NCBI GenBank assembly: GCA_951799425.1
Contig: OX637399.1
Span: 35,809,701-35,873,700 of the forward strand
Direction: 5' to 3'
From: Ilex aquifolium
Taxonomy: Eukaryota > Streptophyta > Magnoliopsida > Aquifoliales > Aquifoliaceae
Length of the DNA stretch: 64,000 nucleotides
A program made the position numbers and the translations under genes. The notes under the pieces were generated by a model, which was not told where the DNA came from, did no database searches, and was given only the letters and a program-made list of their open reading frames with translations. Positions 1-9,854 of this stretch are shown here, in pieces (within the stretch, counting starts at the first letter, position 1; each line of letters opens with the position of its first letter).

Positions 1-354
1 AACTTCCATCACAGTTTCGAACTTGTTAGAAGATGAATCACCAATTTTCATCTCAATATATTGGTTAGGGTTTCAAGTTCTCTTTGCAATGCCGCAAGAA
101 TTAGCTCAATCCGAGTTCGGGAGAAAGAGTTATGTCGGATATAATATTTCATTTTAAAGGAGGACTACTTATTACACAAAACATGCGTTACAATAGAGCC
201 CATGCTAGAGGTTTTTTCATGACTTTTGATGTGAATAAAATGGTTAGGGATTGAAGAATTCTTTACAATGCCGCAAGAATCATCTTAATCAGAGACCGGA
301 GCAAAAAGTTATGTCAGAAATACTGAAGATTGGGAAATTACTTTTTTTTGCCTT
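1..354. repeat. Partial A-type monomer at the left edge
   Basis: The window opens at monomer position 27, so the array continues to the left. This copy has private changes not seen in its neighbours: C instead of G in the TTTTGATCTC block (base 49) and ACATGCG instead of ACTTGCG (about 182). Its end joins the next monomer in perfect phase. Confidence 0.95.
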
Positions 355-424
355 GTGGAGGGGAATGGCCAACTATACCAAACTTCCATCACAGTTTCGA
401 ACTTGTTAGAAGATGAATCACCAA

Positions 425-523
425 TTTTGATCTCAATATATTGGTTAGGGTTTCAAGTTCTCTTTGCAATGCCGCAAGAATTAGCTCAATCCGAGTTCGG
501 GAGAAACAGTTATGTCGGATATA
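425..523. repeat. First half-repeat of the dimeric monomer
   Basis: This 99-bp segment, starting TTTTGATCTCAATATAT followed by TGGTTAGGG, aligns without gaps to 604-702, which starts TTTTGATGTGAATAAAA followed by TGGTTAGGG. I count 22 mismatches in 99 bases by eye, about 78% identity. The most conserved core is TGGTTAGGG plus CAATGCCGCAAGAAT. The pair recurs in every monomer. It shows that the 380-bp unit arose by doubling of an ancestral unit of about 180-200 bp, giving alternating spacings of 179 and 201 bp. Confidence 0.9.
445..453 (-). other. Telo-box-like motif (AAACCCTAA on the minus strand), one per A/B/E monomer
   Basis: The plus strand reads TTAGGGTTT, which is AAACCCTAA on the other strand. 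That is the plant telo-box and also 9 nt of a (TTTAGGG)n telomere. The motif recurs every 380 bp in A, A2, AH, AM, At, A', B and E monomers. It is altered in C monomers (TTAGTGATT), in D monomers (TTAGGATTT) and in one B copy (T to G at 1972). Telo-boxes are known binding sites for plant TRB-type Myb proteins. Any binding here is inference, and a 9-mer can arise by chance before being amplified with its monomer. Confidence 0.45.
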
Positions 524-603
524 ATATTTCATTTTAAAGGAGGACTACTTATTATACAAAACTTGCGTTACAATAGAGTCCATGCTAGAGGATTTTTCAT
601 GAA

Positions 604-702
604 TTTTGATGTGAATAAAATGGTTAGGGATTGAAGAATTCTTTACAATGCCGCAAGAATCATCTTAATCAGAGACCGGAGCAAAAAGTTATGTCAGAAA
701 TA
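604..702. repeat. Second half-repeat of the dimeric monomer
   Basis: This is the partner of 425-523, offset by 179 bp. It carries TTAGGGATT where the first half carries TTAGGGTTT. It also holds the EcoRI-type GAATTC (636-641) and the CCGG tetramer (676-679), both absent from the first half. Weaker similarity continues outside this block: AAACTTGCGTTACAAT in one half resembles AAACTTCCATCACAGT in the other. The whole monomer is therefore probably dimeric. Confidence 0.9.
636..641. other. Monomer landmark GAATTC (one per 380 bp)
   Basis: A GAATTC hexamer lies in the second half of nearly every monomer, at position 282. I noticed losses at 24960 (GAATTA) and 31799 (GAATCC). A digest at this site should therefore give a 380-bp ladder with rare dimers. 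A TTCGAA site at about position 43 is present in A, B, C and D types but absent from A' and E, and a CCGG site lies at position 322. Confidence 0.9.
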
Positions 703-734
703 CTGAAGATTGGGAAATTACTTTTTTTTGCCTT

Positions 735-1114
735 GTGGAGGGGAATGGCCAACTATACCAAACTTCCATCACAGTTTCGAACTTGTTAGAAGATGAATCA
801 CCAATTTTGATCTCAATATATTGGTTAGGGTTTCAAGTTCTCTTTGCAATGCCGCAAGAATTAGCTCAATCCGAGTTCGGGAGAAATAGTTATGTCGGAT
901 ATAATATTTCATTTTAAAGGAGGACTACTTATTACACAAAACTTGCGTTACAATAGAGCCCATGCTAGAGGTTTTTTCATGACTTTTGATGTGAATAAAA
1001 TGGTTAGGGATTGAAGAATTCTTTACAATGCCGCAAGAATCATCTTAATCAGAGACCGGAGCAAAAAGTTATGTCAGAAATACTGAAGATTGGGAAATTA
1101 CTTTTTTTTGCCTT
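735..1114. repeat. Representative 380-bp monomer (type A)
   Basis: This copy is close to the consensus of the A subfamily and can serve as the reference. I place position 1 at the G of GTGG. In order it holds the GTGGAGGGGAATGGCC box, a TTCGAA site (about 44), the first TGGTTAGGG block (88), a GCCGCAAGAAT block (118), the segment around ACTTGCGTTAC (207), the second TGGTTAGGG block (267), a GAATTC site (282), a CCGG site (322) and a T8 tract (368-375). I count eight CpG dinucleotides and 137 G+C in 380 bases. A 60-codon frame with a GTG start spans positions 1-183 and ends at TAA. B-type monomers close the same frame at position 121, so I regard it as incidental. Confidence 0.95.
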
Positions 1115-2634
1115 GTGGAGGGGAATGGCCAACTATACCAAACTTCCATCACAGTTTCGAACTTGTTAGAAGATGAATCACCAATTTTGATCTCAATATA
1201 TTGGTTAGGGTTTCAAGTTCTCTTTGCAATGCCGCAAGAATTAGCTCAATCCGAGTTCGGGAGAAACAGTTATGTCGGATATAATATTTCATTTTAAAGG
1301 AGGACTACTTATTACACAAAACTTGCGTTACAATAGAGTCCATGCTAGAGGTTTTTTCATGACTTTTGATGTGAATAAAATGGTTAGGGATTGAAGAATT
1401 CTTTACAATGCCGCAAAAATCATCTTAATCAGAGACCGGAGCAAAAAGTTATGTCAGAAATACTGAAGATTGGGAAATTAATTTTTTTTGCCTTGTGGAG
1501 GGGAATGGCCAACTATACCAAACTTCCATCACAGTTTCGAACTTGTTAGAAGATGAATCACCAATTTTGATCTCAATATATTGGTTAGGGTTTCAAGTTC
1601 TCTTTGCAATGCCGCAAGAATTAGCTCAATCCGAGTTCGGGAGAAACAGTTATGTCGGATATAATATTTCATTTTAAAGGAGGACTACTTATTACACAAA
1701 ACTTGCGTTACAATAGAGTCCATGCTAGAGGTTTTTTCATGACTTTTGATGTGAATAAAATGGTTAGGGATTGAAGAATTCTTTACAATGCCGCAAAAAT
1801 CATCTTAATCAGAGACCGGAGCAAAAAGTTATGTCAGAAATACTGAAGATTGGGAAATTACTTTTTTTTGCCTTGTGGAGGGGAATGGCCAACTATACCA
1901 AACTTCCATCACAATTTCGAACTTGTTAGAAGATGAATCACCAATTTTGATCTGAATATATTTGTTAGGGTGTCAAGTTCTCTTTGCAATGCCGTAAGTA
2001 TTAGCTCAATACGAGTTCGGGAGAAAGAGTTATGTCGGATATAATATTTCATTTTAAAGGAGGACTACTTATTACACAAAACTTGCGTTACAATAGAGTC
2101 CATGCTAGAGGATTTTTCATGACTTTTGATGTGAATAAAATGGTTAGGGATTGAAGAATTCTTTACAATACCGCAAGAATCATCTTAATCAGAGACCGGA
2201 GCAAAAAATTATGTCAGAAATACTGAAGATTGGGAAATTACTTTTTTTTGCCTTGTGGAGGGGAATGGCCAACTATACCAAACTTCCATCAAGGTTTCGA
2301 ACTTGTTAGAAGATGAATCACCAATTTTGATCTCAATATATTGGTTAGTGATTCAAGTTCTCTTTGCAATGCCGCAAGAATTAGCTCAATCCGAGTTCGG
2401 GAGAAAAAGTTATGTCGGATATAATATTTCATTTTAAAGGAGGACTACTTATTACACAAAACTTGCGTTACAATAGAGCCCATGCTAGAGGTTTTTTCAT
2501 GACTTTTGATGTGAATAAAATGGTTAGGGATTGAAGAATTCTTTACAATGCCGCAAGAATCATCTTAATCAGAGACCGGAGCAAAAAGTTATGTCAGAAA
2601 TACTGAAGATTGGGAAATTACTTTTTTTTGCCTT
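1115..2634. repeat. 4-monomer HOR copy 1 (A2-A2-B-C), 1520 bp
   Basis: Two A2 monomers (C153, A303) are followed by a B monomer with ACGAG at position 137 and an ACAATACC variant, then a C monomer with AAGG at 38-41 and TTAGTGATTC at 92-101. The same order returns at 2635. Private changes here are A before the T tract near 1481 and a G at 1972 that breaks the telo-box. Confidence 0.9.
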
Positions 2635-4154
2635 GTGGAGGGGAATGGCCAACTATACCAAACTTCCATCACAGTTTCGAACTTGTTAGAAGATGAATCA
2701 CCAATTTTGATCTCAATATATTGGTTAGGGTTTCAAGTTCTCTTTGCAATGCCGCAAGAATTAGCTCAATCCGAGTTCGGGAGAAACAGTTATGTCGGAT
2801 ATAATATTTCATTTTAAAGGAGGACTACTTATTACACAAAACTTGCGTTACAATAGAGTCCATGCTAGAGGTTTTTTCATGACTTTTGATGTGAATAAAA
2901 TGGTTAGGGATTGAAGAATTCTTTACAATGCCGCAAAAATCATCTTAATCAGAGACCGGAGCAAAAAGTTATGTCAGAAATACTGAAGATTGGGAAATTA
3001 CTTTTTTTTGCCTTGTGGAGGGGAATGGCCAACTATACCAAACTTCCATCACAGTTTCGAACTTGTTAGAAGATGAATCACCAATTTTGATCTCAATATA
3101 TTGGTTAGGGTTTCAAGTTCTCTTTGCAATGCCGCAAGAATTAGCTCAATCCGAGTTCGGGAGAAACAGTTATGTCGGATATAATATTTCATTTTAAAGG
3201 AGGACTACTTATTACACAAAACTTGCGTTACAATAGAGTCCATGCTAGAGGTTTTTTCATGACTTTTGATGTGAATAAAATGGTTAGGGATTGAAGAATT
3301 CTTTACAATGCCGCAAAAATCATCTTAATCAGAGACCGGAGCAAAAAGTTATGTCAGAAATACTGAAGATTGGGAAATTACTTTTTTTTGCCTTGTGGAG
3401 GGGAATGGCCAACTATACCAAACTTCCATCACAATTTCGAACTTGTTAGAAGATGAATCACCAATTTTGATCTGAATATATTTGTTAGGGTTTCAAGTTC
3501 TCTTTGCAATGCCGTAAGTATTAGCTCAATACGAGTTCGGGAGAAAGAGTTATGTCGGATATAATATTTCATTTTAAAGGAGGACTACTTATTACACAAA
3601 ACTTGCGTTACAATAGAGTCCATGCTAGAGGATTTTTCATGACTTTTGATGTGAATAAAATGGTTAGGGATTGAAGAATTCTTTACAATACCGCAAGAAT
3701 CATCTTAATCAGAGACCGGAGCAAAAAATTATGTCAGAAATACTGAAGATTGGGAAATTACTTTTTTTTGCCTTGTGGAGGGGAATGGCCAACTATACCA
3801 AACTTCCATCAAGGTTTCGAACTTGTTAGAAGATGAATCACCAATTTTGATCTCAATATATTGGTTAGTGATTCAAGTTCTCTTTGCAATGCCGCAAGAA
3901 TTAGCTCAATCCGAGTTCGGGAGAAAGAGTTATGTCGGATATAATATTTCATTTTAAAGGAGGACTACTTATTACACAAAACTTGCGTTACAATAGAGTC
4001 CATGCTAGAGGATTTTTCATGACTTTTGATGTGAATAAAATGGTTAGGGATTGAAGAATTCTTTACAATGCCGCAAGAATCATCTTAATCAGAGACCGGA
4101 GCAAAAAGTTATGTCAGAAATACTGAAGATTGGGAAATTACTTTTTTTTACCTT
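2635..4154. repeat. 4-monomer HOR copy 2 (A2-A2-B-C), 1520 bp
   Basis: Same subfamily order as 1115-2634, including the ACGAG and ACAATACC markers of the B monomer. The second half of the C monomer differs: it has G153, T225 (GAGTCC), A238 and A376, where copy 1 ends with A153, C225, T238 and G376. The two copies therefore exchanged or acquired different flanks within the C monomer. Confidence 0.9.
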
Positions 4155-4914
4155 GTGGAGGGGAATGGCCAACTATACCAAACTTCCATCACAGTTTCGA
4201 ACTTGTTAGAAGATGAATCACCAATTTTGATCTCAATATATTGGTTAGGGTTTCAAGTTCTCTTTGCAATGCCGCAAGAATTAGCTCAATCCGAGTTCGG
4301 GAGAAAAAGTTATGTCGGATATAATATTTCATTTTAAAGGAGGACTACTTATTACACAAAACTTGCGTTACAATAGAGCCCATGCTAGAGGTTTTTTCAT
4401 GACTTTTGATGTGAATAAAATGGTTAGGGATTGAAGAATTCTTTACAATGCCGCAAGAATCATCTTAATCAGAGACCGGAGCAAAAAGTTATGTCAGAAA
4501 TACTGAAGATTGGGAAATTACTTTTTTTTGCCTTGTGGAGGGGAATGGCCAACTATACCAAACTTCCATCACAATTTCGAACTTGTTAGAAGATGTATCA
4601 CCAATTTTGATCTGAATATATTTGTTAGGGTTTCAAGTTCTCTTTGCAATGCCGTAAGTATTAGCTCAATCCGAGTTCGGGAGAAAGAGTTATGTCGGAT
4701 ATAATATTTCATTTTAAAGGAGGACTACTTATTACACAAAACTTGCGTTACAATAGAGTCCATGCTAGAGGATTTTTCATGACTTTTGATGTGAATAAAA
4801 TGGTTAGGGATTGAAGAATTCTTTACAATGCCGCAAGAATCATCTTAATCAGAGACCGGAGCAAAAAGTTATGTCAGAAATACTGAAGATTGGGAAATTA
4901 CTTTTTTTTACCTT
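4155..4914. repeat. A-Bt monomer pair linking domains I and II
   Basis: An A monomer (A153, C225) is followed by a Bt monomer carrying T62 (GATGTATCA). Together with the preceding C monomer this pair matches the end of the 8-monomer HOR that follows. The stretch 3775-6054 corresponds monomer by monomer to 6815-9094, 3040 bp away. Confidence 0.85.
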
Positions 4915-7900
4915 GTGGAGGGGAATGGCCAACTATACCAAACTTCCATCACAGTTTCGAACTTGTTAGAAGATGAATCACCAATTTTGATCTCAATATA
5001 TTGGTTAGGGTTTCAAGTTCTCTTTGCAATGCCGCAAGAATTAGCTCAATCCGAGTTCGGGAGAAAAAGTTATGTCGGATATAATATTTCATTTTAAAGG
5101 AGGACTACTTATTACACAAAACTTGCGTTACAATAGAGCCCATGCTAGAGGTTTTTTCATGACTTTTGATGTGAATAAAATGGTTAGGGATTGAAGAATT
5201 CTTTACAATGCCGCAAGAATCATCTTAATCAGAGACCGGAGCAAAAAGTTATGTCAGAAATACTGAAGATTGGGAAATTACTTTTTTTTGCCTTGTGGAG
5301 GGGAATGGCCAACTATACCAAACTTCCATCACAGTTTCGAACTTGTTAGAAGATGAATCACCAATTTTGATCTCAATATATTGGTTAGGGTTTCAAGTTC
5401 TCTTTGCAATGCCGCAAGAATTAGCTCAATCCGAGTTCGGGAGAAACAGTTATGTCGGATATAATATTTCATTTTAAAGGAGGACTACTTATTACACAAA
5501 ACTTGCGTTACAATAGAGTCCATGCTAGAGGTTTTTTCATGACTTTTGATGTGAATAAAATGGTTAGGGATTGAAGAATTCTTTACAATGCCGCAAAAAT
5601 CATCTTAATCAGAGACCGGAGCAAAAAGTTATGTCAGAAATACTGAAGATTGGGAAATTACTTTTTTTTGCCTTGTGGAGGGGAATGGCCAACTATACCA
5701 AACTTCCATCACAATTTCGAACTTGTTAGAAGATGAATCACCAATTTTGATCTGAATATATTTGTTAGGGTTTCAAGTTCTCTTTGCAATGCCGTAAGTA
5801 TTAGCTCAATCCGAGTTCGGGAGAAAGAGTTATGTCGGATATAATATTTCATTTTAAAGGAGGACTACTTATTACACAAAACTTGCGTTACAATAGAGTC
5901 CATGCTAGAGGATTTTTCATGACTTTTGATGTGAATAAAATGGTTAGGGATTGAAGAATTCTTTACAATGCCGCAAGAATCATCTTAATCAGAGACCGGA
6001 GCAAAAAGTTATGTCAGAAATACTGAAGATTGGGAAATTACTTTTTTTTACCTTGTGGAGGGGAATGGCCATCTATACCAAACTTCCATCACAGTTTCGA
6101 ACTTGTTAGAAGATGAATCACCAATTTTGATCTCAATATATTGGTTAGGGTTTCAAGTTCTCTTTGCAATGCCGCAAGAATTAGCTCAATCCGAGTTCGG
6201 GAGAAACAGTTATGTCGGATATAATATTTCATTTTAAAGGAGGACTACTTATTACACAAAACTTGCGTTACAATAGAGTCCATGCTAGAGGTTTTTTCAT
6301 GACTTTTGATGTGAATAAAATGGTTAGGGATTGAAGAATTCTTTACAATGCCGCAAAAATCATCTTAATCAGAGACCGGAGCAAAAAGTTATGTCAGAAA
6401 TACTGAAGATTGGGAAATTACTTTTTTTTGCCTTGTGGAGGGGAATGGCCAACTATACCAAACTTCCATCACAATTTCGAACTTGTTAGAAGATGAATCA
6501 CCAATTTTGATCTGAATATATTTGTTAGGGTTTCAAGTTCTCTTTGCAATGCCGTAAGTATTAGCTCAATACGAGTTCGGGAGAAAGAGTTATGTCGGAT
6601 ATAATATTTCATTTTAAAGGAGGACTACTTATTACACAAAACTTGCGTTACAATAGAGTCCATGCTAGAGGATTTTTCATGACTTTTGATGTGAATAAAA
6701 TGGTTAGGGATTGAAGAATTCTTTACAATACCGCAAGAATCATCTTAATCAGAGACCGGAGCAAAAAATTATGTCAGAAATACTGAAGATTGGGAAATTA
6801 CTTTTTTTTGCCTTGTGGAGGGGAATGGCCAACTATACCAAACTTCCATCAAGGTTTCGAACTTGTTAGAAGATGAATCACCAATTTTGATCTCAATATA
6901 TTGGTTAGTGATTCAAGTTCTCTTTGCAATGCCGCAAGAATTAGCTCAATCCGAGTTCGGGAGAAAGAGTTATGTCGGATATAATATTTCATTTTAAAGG
7001 AGGACTACTTATTACACAAAACTTGCGTTACAATAGAGTCCATGCTAGAGGATTTTTCATGACTTTTGATGTGAATAAAATGGTTAGGGATTGAAGAATT
7101 CTTTACAATGCCGCAAGAATCATCTTAATCAGAGACCGGAGCAAAAAGTTATGTCAGAAATACTGAAGATTGGGAAATTACTTTTTTTTACCTTGTGGAG
7201 GGGAATGGCCAACTATACCAAACTTCCATCACAGTTTCGAACTTGTTAGAAGATGAATCACCAATTTTGATCTCAATATATTGGTTAGGGTTTCAAGTTC
7301 TCTTTGCAATGCCGCAAGAATTAGCTCAATCCGAGTTCGGGAGAAAAAGTTATGTCGGATATAATATTTCATTTTAAAGGAGGACTACTTATTACACAAA
7401 ACTTGCGTTACAATAGAGCCCATGCTAGAGGTTTTTTCATGACTTTTGATGTGAATAAAATGGTTAGGGATTGAAGAATTCTTTACAATGCCGCAAGAAT
7501 CATCTTAATCAGAGACCGGAGCAAAAAGTTATGTCAGAAATACTGAAGATTGGGAAATTACTTTTTTTTGCCTTGTGGAGGGGAATGGCCAACTATACCA
7601 AACTTCCATCACAATTTCGAACTTGTTAGAAGATGTATCACCAATTTTGATCTGAATATATTTGTTAGGGTTTCAAGTTCTCTTTGCAATGCCGTAAGTA
7701 TTAGCTCAATCCGAGTTCGGGAGAAAGAGTTATGTCGGATATAATATTTCATTTTAAAGGAGGACTACTTATTACACAAAACTTGCGTTACAATAGAGTC
7801 CATGCTAGAGGATTTTTCATGACTTTTGATGTGAATAAAATGGTTAGGGATTGAAGAATTCTTTACAATGCCGCAAGAATCATCTTAATCAGAGACCGGA

Positions 7901-7954
7901 GCAAAAAGTTATGTCAGAAATACTGAAGATTGGGAAATTACTTTTTTTTACCTT
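4915..7954. repeat. 8-monomer HOR (A-A2-B-AH-B-C-A-Bt), 3040 bp
   Basis: Monomers start at 4915, 5295, 5675, 6055, 6435, 6815, 7195 and 7575. AH at 6055 is marked by ATCTATACCA (T18) and carries the A2-like C153 and A303. The B at 6435 has the ACGAG and ACAATACC markers. The C at 6815 is the last C-type copy until the C-like one at 24674. The same eight-monomer order is seen again at 22775-25813, so this is a true HOR and probably the ancestor of the shorter repeats between the two. Confidence 0.88.
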
Positions 7955-9854
7955 GTGGAGGGGAATGGCCAACTATACCAAACTTCCATCACAGTTTCGA
8001 ACTTGTTAGAAGATGAATCACCAATTTTGATCTCAATATATTGGTTAGGGTTTCAAGTTCTCTTTGCAATGCCGCAAGAATTAGCTCAATCCGAGTTCGG
8101 GAGAAAAAGTTATGTCGGATATAATATTTCATTTTAAAGGAGGACTACTTATTACACAAAACTTGCGTTACAATAGAGCCCATGCTAGAGGTTTTTTCAT
8201 GACTTTTGATGTGAATAAAATGGTTAGGGATTGAAGAATTCTTTACAATGCCGCAAGAATCATCTTAATCAGAGACCGGAGCAAAAAGTTATGTCAGAAA
8301 TACTGAAGATTGGGAAATTACTTTTTTTTGCCTTGTGGAGGGGAATGGCCAACTATACCAAACTTCCATCACAGTTTCGAACTTGTTAGAAGATGAATCA
8401 CCAATTTTGATCTCAATATATTGGTTAGGGTTTCAAGTTCTCTTTGCAATGCCGCAAGAATTAGCTCAATCCGAGTTCGGGAGAAACAGTTATGTCGGAT
8501 ATAATATTTCATTTTAAAGGAGGACTACTTATTACACAAAACTTGCGTTACAATAGAGTCCATGCTAGAGGTTTTTTCATGACTTTTGATGTGAATAAAA
8601 TGGTTAGGGATTGAAGAATTCTTTACAATGCCGCAAAAATCATCTTAATCAGAGACCGGAGCAAAAAGTTATGTCAGAAATACTGAAGATTGGGAAATTA
8701 CTTTTTTTTGCCTTGTGGAGGGGAATGGCCAACTATACCAAACTTCCATCACAATTTCGAACTTGTTAGAAGATGAATCACCAATTTTGATCTGAATATA
8801 TTTGTTAGGGTTTCAAGTTCTCTTTGCAATGCCGTAAGTATTAGCTCAATCCGAGTTCGGGAGAAAGAGTTATGTCGGATATAATATTTCATTTTAAAGG
8901 AGGACTACTTATTACACAAAACTTGCGTTACAATAGAGTCCATGCTAGAGGATTTTTCATGACTTTTGATGTGAATAAAATGGTTAGGGATTGAAGAATT
9001 CTTTACAATGCCGCAAGAATCATCTTAATCAGAGACCGGAGCAAAAAGTTATGTCAGAAATACTGAAGATTGGGAAATTACTTTTTTTTACCTTGTGGAG
9101 GGGAATGGCCAACTATACCAAACTTCCATCACAGTTTCGAACTTGTTAGAAGATGAATCACCAATTTTGATCTCAATATATTGGTTAGGGTTTCAAGTTC
9201 TCTTTGCAATGCCGCAAGAATTAGCTCAATCCGAGTTCGGGAGAAAAAGTTATGTCGGATATAATATTTCATTTTAAAGGAGGACTACTTATTACACAAA
9301 ACTTGCGTTACAATAGAGCCCATGCTAGAGGTTTTTTCATGACTTTTGATGTGAATAAAATGGTTAGGGATTGAAGAATTCTTTACAATGCCGCAAGAAT
9401 CATCTTAATCAGAGACCGGAGCAAAAAGTTATGTCAGAAATACTGAAGATTGGGAAATTACTTTTTTTTGCCTTGTGGAGGGGAATGGCCAACTATACCA
9501 AACTTCCATCTCAATTTCGAACTTGTTAGAAGATGTATCACCAATTTTGATCTGAATATATTTGTTAGGGTTTCAAGTTCTCTTTGCAATGCCGTAAGTA
9601 TTAGCTCAATCCGAGTTCGGGAGAAAGAGTTATGTCGGATATAATATTTCATTTTAAAGGAGGACTACTTATTACACAAAACTTGCGTTACAATAGAGTC
9701 CATGCTAGAGGATTTTTCATGACTTTTGATGTGAATAAAATGGTTAGGGATTGAAGAATTCTTTACAATGCCGCAAGAATCATCTTAATCAGAGACCGGA
9801 GCAAAAAGTTATGTCAGAAATACTGAAGATTGGGAAATTACTTTTTTTTACCTT
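7955..9854. repeat. 5-monomer HOR (A-A2-B-A-Bt), 1900 bp
   Basis: First copy of the 1900-bp unit that dominates 7955-22774. Monomers begin at 7955, 8335, 8715, 9095 and 9475. The last one is a Bt with an extra change, CATCTCAATTTCG at about 9507, which is seen again only at 12135. Confidence 0.9.

Larger units (their letters stand above)
355..1114. repeat. Two A-type monomers before the first HOR
   Basis: These two A copies, with asparagine-type codon variants AAC and AAT at position 153, precede the first ordered block. The first has private changes: ATTATACAAA at about 555 and GAATTTTGAT at 601. They may be the right end of an A-only stretch lying outside the window. Confidence 0.85.

Noticed and set aside
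342..349. T8 tract as an RNA polymerase III or intrinsic terminator
   Set aside because: No pol III A/B boxes at suitable spacing and no GC-rich hairpin precede it. It is simply a fixed part of the monomer.
485..510. CENP-B box-like sequence around CCGAGTTCGGGAGAAA
   Set aside because: It contains TTCG and a nearby CGGG, but they overlap. The spacing does not fit the NTTCGNNNNANNCGGGN pattern on either strand.
355..537. 60-codon plus-strand frame repeated in most A, C and D monomers
   Set aside because: It starts with GTG, has no upstream signal of its own and recurs only because the monomer recurs. B monomers close it at TAA (position 121), E monomers at TAG, and two C copies at TGA. Variable sites include many amino acid changes (N/K, S/L, E/A, GF/VI), with no sign of protein-level constraint.
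529..548. Ribosome-binding-site-like AAAGGAGG after each frame
   Set aside because: The purine run AAAGGAGGACT recurs in every monomer, but no ATG with a usable reading frame follows at proper spacing. The context is a eukaryotic-type satellite.
4510..4704. 64-codon TTG-started frame in Bt monomers, and 64-codon minus-strand frames at 9458, 12118, 40617 and 41757
   Set aside because: These open only where a substitution removes a stop (T62 in Bt; TCA or CCA near position 37-39 on the reverse strand). They overlap the same repeat in other frames and show no independent conservation.
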